From Dirofilaria immitis (lineage: Eukaryota > Nematoda > Chromadorea > Rhabditida > Onchocercidae), in assembly GCA_024305405.1 (NCBI GenBank), contig JAKNDB010000092.1, forward strand, positions 2,201,501 to 2,265,500: a DNA stretch of 64,000 nucleotides, given 5' to 3'. The position numbers and the translations under genes were made by a program. Of this stretch, positions 1 to 12,732 are shown piece after piece. Within the stretch, counting starts at the first letter, position 1, and every line of letters starts with the position of its first letter. Under the pieces are notes generated by a model, which did not search any database, was not told the DNA's origin, and saw only the letters and a program-made list of their open reading frames with translations.

Positions 1-2697
1 AAATATGAAATATTTTCAATCTTTTTTGACAGGATATGATTGAAGTTCAAATTCAAAATACAATTTATTTGTCTTATTTTCATACTGCTTCATAAAAGGA
101 GGCTGGGAATTCCAATAAAAAAAAAGTCAGAGAAAACAGATGTGAAGAAAAAATATTTGTTAATTGCTATTTTTGCATCGTTTCTATTCAGAATAAGCCA
201 TTATGGAGAAATTTTTTTCTAAAATTTTAAACATGTAAGAAAAATTTCGATTATACCAATAAATTAACATTGGCAAAATTCGAAAAAAATTCTTAAATTT
301 TTTCTTAAATTACTAGTCTTTCATTTATTGCAATGTTACCATAAATTCGGACAAAAATTCAAATTTCTGGATCAGTTTTGTGTACTATAATTAGCAATCA
401 ACTCTTACTCAAAATTGTTTACTGTAAAATGAAAATGCTGCTTTATGGGCGAACTATTATTAAATGGGAAAACAAAATAATTTTAAAAAATTTTTTAATC
501 ATTTATTTTTTCAATGTTAAAAATTTAATACTATCCTTATGATTGTCAATATTATCATTATTTTTATGTCACTCCTTTTCTAACATTTGTATACCAATCG
601 GAGCTTTCACATGTTGCAAAACTTGCTGATCAATTTAGTAGCAAGTTTCTACTGATAAAAGGAAAATTACAAAATTCTGCTAATTTTCCGGAGAAGATGT
701 ACATATTTTGTGCGATTAATTCTGCAAATGGCCTATATTACAATATAATAACAAAAAAATTAAAAAATAAATACGAAAATTTAGAAAAATTGCAAATAAA
801 ATGTGTTAATCATTAATTACTATATGCAATGAATCAAGATGAAATAGATTGGAATTATTTTTTGATCATTTTATCATGATATACCTTTAAAAACTTAACT
901 TCTCTAATTGAAGAAAAGATAGATCATATAAAAATATAAAAATTATTGTTAGCTGTATTAACAAGGATTATACATTATAATGGATAAGATGAAAAAAAAA
1001 AGTAAAAGAATTGGAAAAATTGTAATTAATCTTATAGCATTAATTTTCAGATCGATTGTTGTGCTAAAATTGCATTGAAATGAGTAAGTAAAAGGAAATA
1101 ATTCTTAAATAAAAAATTCCGAGAAATCACCCTTAAGATTTATTATTTTTACTTATCGAACAAAAAACGCCTATAAATTGTTTTTTTTATTTTCAATTTC
1201 TCAAGCATTATGAAGGTAAGATTCACTACTGTAATAATTCTGTTACAGACTCACGATGTTGCTCACGATAGTGAAATGTCAAGAAAAATGAAGGTAGTTG
1301 TTCACCAAATATCCATATTTCTTTTTTTTTGATCTGTGATCTGTGATCATAAGCGAATTTTTTTTAGGTAAAAGCAGAGCTCATATACGTTTAAAGTAGC
1401 GTATGAAATAGAGAAAAGATTAGATAACATTTTTCAAAAATTTTCAAGGAAATGATGTACAGAAGGATGAAAGTATGTACTTCCTTTTTCCTAAATGTAC
1501 TAATTCATATCCACTTTAAAACTCGTTCCATTAATAATTGCCAAAATACTACCAATGCCAAATTATCATTGCATTCATTTATATTGTAGAGTTAATACAG
1601 TTTAAAAAAAAAAGACTTATTGTTCCAAGAATCGACTTTGTTTCAATTATATCTTTCTCATTTAAAATACCAGTGCGAGACTTCTGCTAAGTAGAAAGAG
1701 AATTTGATAAAAGTTGCTTTCTCAAAGGGTCGAGAAATAGTTGTTTTTGTGTGCAAAATTGTAGTTATAGTAAACTATAAAATAAAATGCGAATTTAATG
1801 AGAAAATTCAAAATACTACATGAAATAGCAGAAAGAAGTATAAGATAAACACAATGAGTAGTATAGTTAGGCTTCGAAAAAATGAATGATGTGTGAACGG
1901 GTTTGGGAAAAGTGCCAAGGCCGTCACTTACCTTCATATAACTTATGCAATAACGAATATTTGATAATATCATATTTAACCTCACTCGAAACATAATAAA
2001 ATGAATAAATATTCTATTCTGAACTTCGTTAATTTTTTCGTTTGACATTATTTGCTATTTTCGAATTAAATTCGTGCAATTATTTTTTCAATAATCTGTT
2101 CTTTTTAATAGTGAAAGAAGTTAGAATATTTTTAAATTATAATCATCGCATTGTCACTTTGTTATTTAATGCGGATCATTTTTCTTTTACTTTTTTAAAC
2201 CGGTTTTTCTTTCTTTTTCTAATTCTGTATTTATTTAAAGAATAGCAAACTTACATTTCATGATACAAGTTTATTTTAATACTATCGGAATCAGTTTATG
2301 CAAAGAGTGAGAAAAAGATTTCAAAAATCTTATGGATAAAATTAAAGAAAGCTTATTATGGCATGATTTTCTGGCGGTTTCAAGGTATATAATATTATAA
2401 AATATGTTTTTAGCAGATTGTACAAATATTTCTGGATTCCTTAAAAGGATTTATTGAAGTTTATGTAGCGCAGCAATTTTTTGATAATGATTATTCTTAA
2501 ATGTTAATACTCCCTAATAAATTAAGTGAATTCATGAAAATCAACAACTTGCAGATCAACTTTTAATAAAATTTAAGCTTGAAATTAACAAAAAAAAGAT
2601 ATGATAATCATCATTAACTTCATATTAAAAGTTTTGTTTTAGGAACTCAATCTCTATAACTATAGCATTTAGAACTTTAATTTGTAAATAAAGCTTG
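1..2697. other. gene-poor AT-rich stretch
   Basis: No convincing gene is visible. Short open frames on both strands lack family similarity and supporting splice context. One consensus donor on the minus strand (AAG/GTAAGT near 1931) follows an open frame of about 40 codons that could be an exon, but no partner exon was found. Confidence 0.5.
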
Positions 2698-3343
2698 CAT
2701 CATCTTCTAAAATTCACAAAATTCGAACTAACAGTGAAAGCAGCGACAATAACATCGATAAAGTTACTGAAAGGCTTTTGAAATTTGATCGGATCAGGAC
2801 TAGCTGTTACAATTGTTGCAGGTGTTGATAATGGTGATGATGATGACCCTGAAATTTTGATGTAGAAATTTTCGTAAAAATAAATTGAATTAATTTCAAA
2901 ATTGTTACCCGAAATAACATTTCTGTAGCTAGTCACACTATATTTTAAATTAGCGGAACATATCTTCTAAAAAAGAAGTGTCACGTTTGTAATAGCACTT
3001 GAATTAATGAAACTACTGAATACTAATTTTCGAACTCTTTCATACATGCAATGAATGATTCTCCTACAGTCTTTTAACAATGATTTCAGACTAATCATTT
3101 TTATTTATCAGTTTGGAGAAATAATTTGCAAAGTAAATGCGCACTAATGATTTCAAATAATTTATGCTTAAAATACAAATAGAAATAAATACGGATGACA
3201 ATCAACAAAATATATTACTGACTTGGATTTGGAATTGAACTTGTTATTGCTAGTTCCGTGACAGCGGACAGTTGTTGTTGACGCTGTTGTTGTCGATGAG
3301 TAATGTTTCTCGTAAACATGAATGACTTTTCCGTTGTTGACAT
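2698..3343 (-). CDS. possible two-exon small gene, unknown product
   Basis: Weak candidate. Exon 1 would run from an ATG at 3343 down to about 3224, ending at a GTCAGT donor; exon 2 starts after a TTTCAG acceptor near 2850 and ends at a TGA near 2698. Joined, they give about 90 residues in one frame. The first part has two Gln triplets separated by Arg, then the protein is Ser/Thr/Pro-rich. The same first exon is also open in another frame with a Thr-rich stretch (SSTTTASTTTV), so the frame is not settled. No known family is recognised. The block is less AT-rich than its surroundings, which is the main reason to list it. Confidence 0.25.
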
Positions 3344-4684
3344 AAGAAGGTGACGCACGATCTAGCTTATTTTAGCTTAAACCGAATTACTAAAATCTTA
3401 GACTTCTTCGATACACTATGTTATGCGTTTGCCAATATCAAGACTTCATAAAGTTGAGAATAGCAAAAATCAAATTTAGGACTGCAATTGCATTTATAAT
3501 TTCAGTAGGAAAGGCATAACAAGATTCTTTGATAAAGTTTAAAAATTGCTCAAGTTGATTGATCCAAGTGAGTAACAAAAGGTAACCATTTTAATTCCAA
3601 ATCACATATAAATTTAAACGAAATTAGAATTTTAATCAAATAATGTCATTCAAATTTTTAGTGTAAATATTATGATAAGGCAATATTGTCACAATATTAC
3701 CTCAGAAGCAAAATATCGCTTGAAATATTTTCAATTATTTATCGTAACCTTATCAAAACTATGAATTACAAACAAAAAAAAGTGACATTAAAACAAAACA
3801 AACTAAATTTATCAATTTATATTTTGAAGAAAAGTTCAATCCTTGATAATTTTTTAGTTATCAAAATTTTCGACAAAAAGTAAAATATCTTTTGGAAGGT
3901 CATTTGAGTTTCGCACAATTTTCAACATTACCAATTGTCAGAAATCACTTTGAGCAATATCATCGAGAAACACGACGGAGTTCAATTCATTTCACAAATG
4001 ATGCCATCCATTTTGAAGTTATGTTTCTTTTATAGATGTATGCATGCATGCACACAAGCATATTCATGTGATATACACTATTATCGATAAGTGTCTAATT
4101 GAATGTTTGTAGGCATCCGTTATTTGTTGCAGATATGTATAAGATATCAAGATGACCTTGAAATGAGGAGCCGAGGAATCCTTACATTTAAATGATACGT
4201 TTTGCTGTCCTAATTGCACTAAGAATCTCGCTATCATTTTCATTTGTTCTAAATAAAATTAAAATTTTGTCATGCTCCTCAAAAACGCTTTAAGTGAAAT
4301 GCATGAAGACAAAGTTATTTTTAGATACATTTTGCGAGTTCAAGAATTGATCGCATATCGTGTGATGACCTGCAAATTCTACATTTAAAAGAAATTGAAT
4401 TGACCAAAAATGAAAATTGTAGTCTGAAATATAAATTGTATTGCAATTGAGCCAATAGTGGGATAAAATAATTGCAAGTTTCAAACTTTTTAAATTCATA
4501 AGTTTTTTCCAAATTTTCTGAATTTCGAAAATGAAAGCTAAAGACTATCAGTTTTAAATAGTTGAGTTTACCATACATATCGGTATCTATATTCACAAGT
4601 TCAAGTCATGATAATTAGCTATAATACTTACTACCCACACATCTATTATTCCTAATATCGTTATCGCCATTTCTCTATGGTCAT
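3344..4684. other. non-coding stretch
   Basis: No gene seen. It contains a short ATGC-rich simple tract near 4037-4060 and otherwise ordinary AT-rich sequence. Confidence 0.4.
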
Positions 4685-4980
4685 TTACAACACAATGGCG
4701 CCATGTTTCCGCGACAAAATATTGAAACAAGGTCTTAAACCAATCATCACAGAATCAGCATCAGCTGCAATAGTTTTTGCAACATCTCCTGAGTATTTTA
4801 AACCACCATCAGCAATTAATCTTACTTTTCTTGCCTTACATATTTCTGCAACACTTTGGATTTCGGAAAATTGTGGTACCCCGAACACTAATAACTATTT
4901 TGGTTGTGCAGATCGATCCGGATCCTACACCTAACTTTACTGCGTCAAGATCAGAAATTCTGGTGAAAGTAGATAGATTA
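4685..4980 (-). pseudogene. guaB: decayed bacterial-type IMP dehydrogenase (guaB) fragment, probable Wolbachia-to-nucleus transfer
   Basis: Two adjacent frames on the minus strand encode consecutive parts of IMP dehydrogenase, the enzyme that oxidises IMP to XMP in guanine nucleotide synthesis. The first (about 4975-4884) has the catalytic-cysteine loop, VKLGVGSGSICTTK, against the family form VGIGPGSICTTR. The second (about 4888-4745) reads GVPQFSEIQSVAEI and then IADGGLKYSGDVAK and ADSVMIG. The join between them needs a frame change, and similarity ends soon after SVMIG, so this is a relic of about 80 codons out of roughly 490. The KYSGD motif is the bacterial form; animal IMPDH and GMP reductase differ here. 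There is no intron and no flanking exon. A Wolbachia-type donor is an inference from the nematode host. Confidence 0.85.
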
Positions 4981-6954
4981 ATTGATTAATTTAAATAAAG
5001 TGACCACAGTTATTAATTATTTCTCCTATTTTCGCTATGTATCTTTTAAAATAATATATCTCTTGTCTGCTTTACAGCTTTGCCTACCTTTGATTCCTTC
5101 TCTACAAAAGCATCCTCGAGAGAAATTTTAAATCTTCCTCATTCTTTCTGACCATTTATATGACATAAGGCTGTTACAGTTATCAAGTAATGCTATACAC
5201 GAGCTGCACGAAGATTAACCCATTAGTTTGCCTACTTGAGAGATTTCGAAGTAGAAAAATAAAATAAAACTGAATGCTATTAAATAGCATAAGTATATGA
5301 TTGCAACATATTATTAACTCGAAAACTGGAAATTTAATACTTTAATTAAGGCTTGCTTTCAAAGGGAAATTTCGTGGAATTTGATTTCCAATTGTTCTAA
5401 ATTGAGCTAAGCATAATTCATAATGAAGTAAATTTCTAATGAAAACTATCAGTCAATATATCATCGAATTCTTCCTAAATTATACATTATGTCCTAAATC
5501 TCGCAACTTTTATCCATTGATATTTCTAAAGGGATAGCTTAAGATTATTTTTGAAAACATTGATTCAAATTATTTTAGAATTTCTTTCTGATTAATGTAA
5601 TTAACCATTAAAATAATAAAATTAAGTATCAACATTACTTAATGATTCTGTTGCAATGTTTGAACGCATTTTAATTTATCCCGAATAGTTAGTGACTACT
5701 TGCAGTTAATCAATTAGTGATAAATGAAATCATCATTTCCGTACTCGTTCATGACCTCTTGCCTCAACTTTTTCGACAGTTTAGCTCTTTCTATCGTAAG
5801 ACTGCATGAACAATCCTGGTCAAAAGAAATGCCACAAAATTTCAATTAATGACCAATCTCAATTCATTTATAATATGAAATATTTAAAACTAACTACTGA
5901 AGATTCAGAAGAGCTAAAAATGAGATGCAAAGTTCAGCATCGGATGGCGTCCAACTACAGATATTTGTGCTAAATGTCCCAAATAGAAATAGCTATTAGC
6001 TGACTGCAGATAAATCATTTGTGATATACATGAGTCGTATGTCGGTATTATTAAGTAAAGGACAAAAACGCTTTTAATATTCACTTTTATGGCAACTCTC
6101 CAATGCTTCTATGCAATTGAATCAAGTGAAAAACCATTTGAAAAAAAATAAACGCGGCTCGGTTGCGAATCGCATTTCTATATCGCAATAATTAGCTTGT
6201 TGGCATCATCATTAAGCTTATCCGTTGGAATTGGATTTCTCTATTTCTTGTCGGCAGAGAATCATTAAGATCGCCTAAGACAGATTAAGAATTTCGAAAG
6301 TAGACAAGGATAAAATTATACAAATTCAATATATTTAATGTTTTCACAGATATTCACTTGTATTACTATCATTAGTAATTGTCCTATCGATAGAGGAATG
6401 ATGACTTGGAATTAGTCATCCAAAAGCTTATTATCGCAGTTTCTGATAAGAATAGATCCGTCCATCACTTCCTTCTATCGGTGATTTTTCGATCTCTTTT
6501 TTAGATTTCGAAATAGTATGCTGCGTTCATAAAGTGTTGCAGAGTGTACCCATCATTTGTTATTTTTCGAACAGCACCGTACTGAAAGATCAATATGCGG
6601 TATTTCCATTTATGGAGGCTCGTTTTTTTCTTTCCATTTCTTCATTTAACGTTATATTTTGAGCAGTTAATAGGATTTTAGAAAAATAAACGTAATATCT
6701 ATTATCATGCTTTGTTTCTACTATGATTATGATACCGAATCACTGACACTTAGTTATTTTGCAAGCAAAGTCGGGAAAATTCTTAACAAAGCATGAGAGT
6801 AGGAACATAAAAATGCTAAATATCGATATTTTCTTAGTATCAATTTGAAAAGAAAAGAAAAATATCAAGATTAAGATATCAATGATTACATTATTGATTG
6901 CGACAAGACAATTGTTGAGAAAGATATAAGGTAATAAGTGTTATTTATAGGTGA
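4981..6954. other. non-coding stretch upstream of the GK5-like kinase
   Basis: No gene recognised. A short minus-strand open segment near 5055-5130 has coding-like composition (KISLEDAFVEKESK) but no identifiable family and no clear splice sites. The last few hundred bases are presumably the promoter and outron of the kinase gene. Confidence 0.4.
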
Positions 6955-9900
6955 ATGTACGAGTCAGGAGATCATGGCGAAAAAAGAGGAACGGACATTA
7001 TTGCAATTGATATTGGAACAACAACAATTAAGGCATGCTTATACGATTCGAGTTGCCGGCTTGTTAGCTATATCAAAGATTCAGTAAGAGAAATCTGTAT
7101 ATTTTTTTGGAGTATAACACCTGTGTTGAAACCTCGAAATGTTTGAAGTTGAAACTTTGAAGTTTTGTCTAATTTCTGAATCCTTTTTAAGATTCTAGCA
7201 TTTTTTTTGTAAGAAACTAATAGAATTTAATAAAAAGATTAACTGATGACTAAAAAATTGGTATAGATCATTGTTAGGTTATGACGTCTTATGATATCAC
7301 AATTTCACAACTTGTCATAATCTTGTATGTTACAGTACAGTATGTAGATATAAAACAGCTTTTTTGTGCTTTACCAATCAGCAAAAAAGATCCATTTTAT
7401 CAGCATTAATTATTAAAATTGTTGTTTTGAAATAAGCGCTACTGATTTATTTATGTGATAACAGTCATTAATTTTCTGTTTAAGGTCATCGTTCAGTATA
7501 AAGGCACCAGCGAGGATGGCCTTCGCGCGGAGATAGACCCTGATTTTCTTTGGAACCAGTTGATTAAATTGGTTTCTGAATTATGTGTGATTTAATTATT
7601 TGTTAGAACTAATTATTAGACGCTGAGAGTTAGAATATGAAAAAATGAACTAGGTTTTGGCGCTAAAGAACAGTATGTTTCAGAAGTTTCTTTATCAAAT
7701 AGTATTTGTATATTTGTATTTAACTGTCAGCATAAGTGATGCTTACTTTTTGTTATCTATTTATATCAACGAGTTAATCGTATTTCAGTCTTTCATCATT
7801 TAATAAAGAATGATGTGTATAGAAATAGTGAGTTTGTTTTACATTTCGCTAATTATATTGTTGACATTAGAAAGACAGAATATTTTATTATCCACAATAA
7901 TAAGTATATATCAATGAAATGCAGGAACTTTTACATTTATAAAACATTTAAACAGTCATGAAAATAATTTCCCAATGAGTTTATATTTAATCACAGTGAA
8001 TAAAACAAAACGTGATGCACGAGCAATAATCGGTATGGGAATCAGTTGTCAAAGGAATACATTCATTTGTTGGAATAAGTAAATTTTCAACTTAGAAATT
8101 ATGTTTCGCTTATTTTTTAGTGCTGAGATTGTTTCGGAAGTATATTTTTATATGCTTTAGAGAAAGCGGGGAACCATGTCATAGACTAATTACTTGGAAA
8201 GACTGTCGTGCGAGGGAAGAATGTAAAAAGTGGAACGATTCATGGTCTCTAAAAGTATTTATCTTATTTTTAATAGAAAGTTTTTTTTCTGAAGTATTTT
8301 GGATGAAGAAAATATATAATAATGAATGAATTATATGAATAAATGTATCAGTAAGAGAAATCTGTATATTTTTTTGGAGTATAACACCTGTGTTGAAACC
8401 TCGAAATGTTTGAAGTTGAAACTTTGAAGTTTTGTCTTATATGATGTCGGGTAAACATTGTCTAAATTTCCTATCGTATTATAAGGAAATTATCATTAAA
8501 CTTCTCTTATTTTAAAAATTTAATCTTTAGGCGATAAATTTGATTGGTTATATTTTACATAAGCTGACACGATCTCCGAGATGTATGGCTGTTCGAATAT
8601 TCTCTTTTTGAATGCCATGGTGACACATCGTTTTCTAGTTACTCTTGCTACGGTTAGTAAATTACAAGAACAGTATTTCGTAATTTGTTGACTCGATAAT
8701 TAATCGTAATAAATGGCCTTTAATTCTTTAGAATGAAGAAATGCAGAGACTGCTTAAACTAGGAAAACTTGCCTTTGGTTGTCTCGACACTTGGTTGATA
8801 TACAAACTTTCTGGTGATGTTGTTTATGTTAGCGAACCGTCCAGCGCAAGTAGTACAGGACTGTTTGATCCTTACACGGTACGTTTTTTTATTAATTTTA
8901 TAACACGGCTGTATTTGTTTGTCTTAATTTTTATTCATTTTATATTATCAGTCTAACTGTATAGCACAAAATCTATGTTATAAAAAAATTTTGTATCACA
9001 TAAATTCATCTGGTGTAATTGTAAAATAGGTATCTAAATCAAATCCTTAAAGAAACGAAAAGGAAAAACAAATTTATAACAATCCATTTTTTCTTCATTA
9101 TATAATTACAAGAAGGAAGGACAGCTCAAATGGGCCATTTGTTATAAATGCTGAAATAATAAAACTGACTTAACGACTATAACAGTAATCTTTCAGATGG
9201 AGTGGGCCTATTGGTTATTGCAATTTTTTCCTTCCCTACAGAAGTTCTTCCATGCCTCACATTTTCTGCTGGAGTGAGACTCGCTGTTACTGATAAAAAG
9301 TTATTTGGTGCTTCGATTGCTATAGCTGCTGTCGTAAGTTTTCTCATGTTTTATGCCTTTTTTTCGTCTTACGTCTTTTTTACATTTTTTTGTCCTTAAT
9401 TCATTTTCGCTATTTTCGTTTACTAGTTATATTTATGATACAGCATATCTTTTCCTACATGTTTTAACTTTATTTATTATTTATAATCTAAAATTTGACT
9501 AAAGTTGATGAACTAATTCTTGTAAGTTAAAGAGCAAACGAAACAAAAAAAATTAATTAATAGTAAAACATACACCGAATAATGTTGTAATGATTGAGTC
9601 CCAAGAAATAATAACTTGCAATTGCAATAATCACGTATAATAAGTCTTTTATAATGTATAATCTAATACAAGGCAGGTGACCAGCAAAGTGCTCTGTTCG
9701 CTTGTGGTTGTTGGATGAAAAACAGCGTTGTAGTTTCGCTTGGCACTGGATCCTTTGTGGATGTCAATACCGGCACATCACCTCACTGCTCCCTTAAAGG
9801 TACTTACTTTTCATTTTCATTTATTTCTTTTTTCTTTTTTAATATGCAGAACTAAGTATCAGATTATTAAAGGTTTGTATCCCTTGGTCGGATGGAAATT

Positions 9901-11142
9901 CCCGAATTCGTTGAAATTTATTGCGGAAGGATACTCTCAAGATACTGCGATAATTTTTCGTTGGGCAGAATCCATTGGTTTATTTGAAGATATCGAATCT
10001 ACTTCACGAATGGCTCAGAGTTGCTTGACTTCTGGTACAAAATTCAGTTTTTTTCTTGTTTTACTAAGAAATAATGAACCGTCTTAGATTACAGAATTCA
10101 TCTACCATATTTATGTGGTGGTATATATACTTGGTATTAATTAAATTAAAATTGACAGGAAGTGTTTAATATATAATGTATGGTTTATACGTTAATGCTG
10201 TGATCGATGTTTTTAGTTCTAATTTTCGTTAACTGAACATTAATACTGCAGTTTTTTATTTTTATTATTAATTTTATTTTTTATCTTTGTGTTTTACGAT
10301 TGATTTGTATTAATCTTTCTATTTAAAAAAAAAAACATATAAAATCAGTGTAGTATAAAATAGTGACAGATTTTGAAAAGTATGAAAGAAAAGTAGCATC
10401 GATTCATTTACAGGCCTGTATTTCATTCCGGCGTTCTTTGGTATCCAGACTCCGCTAAATGACGATTCTGCATGTTGTGGTTTCTTGGGTATCCGTCCAG
10501 ACACTACTAAAGAGCAAATGGTCCGTGCGATTCTTGAATCTATTGCATTTCGAATTTATCAGATATGGAGAACTGTTCGTGACGAAATTGGCACTTGCTC
10601 TCCAGGATTTGTTAGGTGTGCCTTCCTTTCGTCGTATATGTGACTGGCCAGCTGCACATCATTATTTGTTCCAATTTCTTCAGTTTTGAAACACATGATT
10701 GATATCGTCTACGTATTATTACTCTCCATTTTACTTTGTATCAGTTGTATGGACGTGTTGGTTTTCAGATATTTAACATAAACAGTGTTTTTTATTGCTG
10801 AATAATTAATCACTACTTTGTAGGTGTTGTGGTGGTGTATCGACGAATGACTTCATTTGCCAAACAATTAGTACTCTTACTAGACTTCCGCTACAAAGAA
10901 TCAGCAGACCAAGTTTTGCCTCTGCATGTGGTATTGCTATGATGGCCGGAATCACTTGTGATCTATGGAATAAGGATGATTTGGATGATTTGATAGATAT
11001 TGAAAGGATTTTTCTTCCAGAATTATCCATTCGCAAAAAATTACTGCAAGATTTTAAAAAATGGGAGATGGCCATGCAGAGATGTCTCGTTTTTACGATG
11101 CCTGAAACCAGCCATCATAGCTTTATTATTTCCTGGCATTAG
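6955..11142 (+). CDS. GK5: FGGY-family carbohydrate kinase, GK5-like (putative glycerol kinase 5)
   Basis: ATP-dependent sugar/polyol kinase of the FGGY fold, closest by eye to animal GK5; the substrate is not proven. Eleven exons: 6955-7083, 7485-7584, 7997-8078, 8161-8254, 8531-8652, 8732-8878, 9197-9333, 9673-9799, 9873-10034, 10414-10615, 10824-11142. The N-terminal phosphate loop is IAIDIGTTTIK; later blocks are GMGISCQRNTFICW, TGLFDPYT, GDQQSALF, VSLGTGSFVDVNTG, GLYPLVGWK, TPLNDDSACCGF and ILESIAFR. Joined exons total 1621 nt, two short of a whole 541-codon frame, matching two one-base losses: a T5 run at 8605-8609 and a T6 run at 9224-9229. Similarity resumes in the next frame after each. 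The start follows a TTTATAG acceptor at 6950, likely a trans-splice site. Intron 1 begins with a 90 bp block that is duplicated exactly in intron 4. Confidence 0.92.
7081..7170 (+). repeat. 90 bp exact direct repeat, copy 1 (exon 1 donor of GK5-like gene)
   Basis: Starts on the last codon of exon 1 and includes its GTAAGA donor and the first part of intron 1. An identical 90 bp copy lies at 8348-8437. Confidence 0.95.
8348..8437 (+). repeat. 90 bp exact direct repeat, copy 2 (inside intron 4 of GK5-like gene)
   Basis: Base-for-base copy of 7081-7170, carrying a duplicate of the exon 1 donor but without the rest of exon 1. Confidence 0.95.
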
Positions 11143-12732
11143 CCACTATGCCTTTATTTAGTTAAGCAAAGAAATTAGTCAAAATGCCACTGATCACCGA
11201 AACCCCAAATTTAATATTAATCGCGATTCTACTCGTACTACTGGCAACATATAGCATTGTGAACGGGAAAACTACTTTTCCTTAGGAAACGAAAAATCCA
11301 TGTAGTCCATCCTAAAAATGTTTAGATATTTCTTACTGTTTTAATTAACTTGATTATTCTTCACTTTTACGATCTAACAAGGGTTGAAGAATTTCGAATC
11401 CAGACAAAATTTTATTTTTAATATATATCGTCAATAAAAGTTAGGATGACATGTATTCAAAATGAAAAATATGCTGAATTCCAGTCGTTGCTGCAGCAAA
11501 TGAATTTTAAATTAGTCCCTTTTTCATCTTTTTGCATTCATACTGTCTTAGCTGTGTTTGTCAAATTGAAGCATTTCATTTAACGAAACAATGTATCTCG
11601 TTAAATAAGAGTATCTTTATTATATTTGTGCCGTTTTTTTCCTAAATTTTTTTAAATTTTGGAAAAACGAATGGATTCTTCAAAAGAAAAACCAGTTTTA
11701 TTATTTATGGTTTTTCTTTATAAATTGTGCCAGTTATTATTAAACATTCGCATTTTCTCATCTTTCATGTTTAACGAAGATTCTATATGGGATTTTCTTA
11801 ATATTTCTTCGAAAGTAGTAAATTATTCTCGTTTCGTTGAAAAAGAGGAGTTGAGGGCGTGAATCTTCGGAAAATTCATTCGCATTCTCAATCTATTATT
11901 GTGGTTCGAGATTGATTGCTATGTGGTTTTTCTTCGAACACATACAATTCTAAGATATCATATAATCGCAAACTTGAAGTGTGTTCTTGATAATGATCTA
12001 ATGAACATTTTCGAAGCCAGATATTGTGCTCTAACAGTAACACAGACGACTTCTATATATCATTGATAGGTTTAGTATTTAACTTCTAACTTTGGTTTTC
12101 GAAACTTACAAAAACACACTTGAATTTTAAATTTCTCTTCGGAATGAAAATATTTTCGAAGTATTTTTTTATCGAATAAAACGCAGTATTATACATACAT
12201 GTATAACAGGTATAGGATTAAAAAATTAGCAATAGGTTTCCATTCATGATCGATTTAGGACATCAAAAATATTCCCTCTATAAATGACATCATCTATGTC
12301 ACTACAGCAATGTTATAACTGATATAGTTCCAGCAATATTGTAGGAATACACCTGGATACACCCAAGAATTCAGTGCTGATATAACCCCAGAATGGATTT
12401 TTACCCCAGAATGAATTTTTTTTTTTTTTTTTTTCATAAAGCTTCATTAGATTTAAATTATATTTGCAAATCATATAATAGAAACAGATTCAATCCTACA
12501 AGATGAGGTTTGAAAGAGGCAGTCAAAATATGGATGCATTTACAAAAATAAGCATCTTAATTTCATTAATATCGAGATGTGTGCTTAGATTTTCAAGAGA
12601 ATGTTTATCTAAACTGTCCATTATAAATAAATAAGAGAGAAAGTCACAACATTACCAGAACAGATAACCCGTATAAATCCAATTTTGTAGAGAGGCAATA
12701 AATTAATCGAAGAAAACAGCAGTACGAAAGAT
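11143..12732. other. convergent intergenic region between GK5-like and DNAJC3
   Basis: 3' flanks of two convergent genes. An AATAAA at 11433-11438 suits the GK5-like transcript. Near 12385-12434 there is a roughly 17 bp tandem repeat (ACCCCAGAATG followed by ATTTTT, twice) running into a T19 tract at 12416-12434. No gene seen. Confidence 0.5.
11433..11438 (+). other. polyadenylation signal AATAAA for GK5-like gene
   Basis: Canonical AATAAA about 290 nt past the stop codon; the only canonical copy in a suitable place. Confidence 0.45.

Noticed and set aside
4677..4989. Two plus-strand open frames over the guaB relic
   Set aside because: They are antisense shadows of the minus-strand IMPDH-like sequence and have no family similarity.
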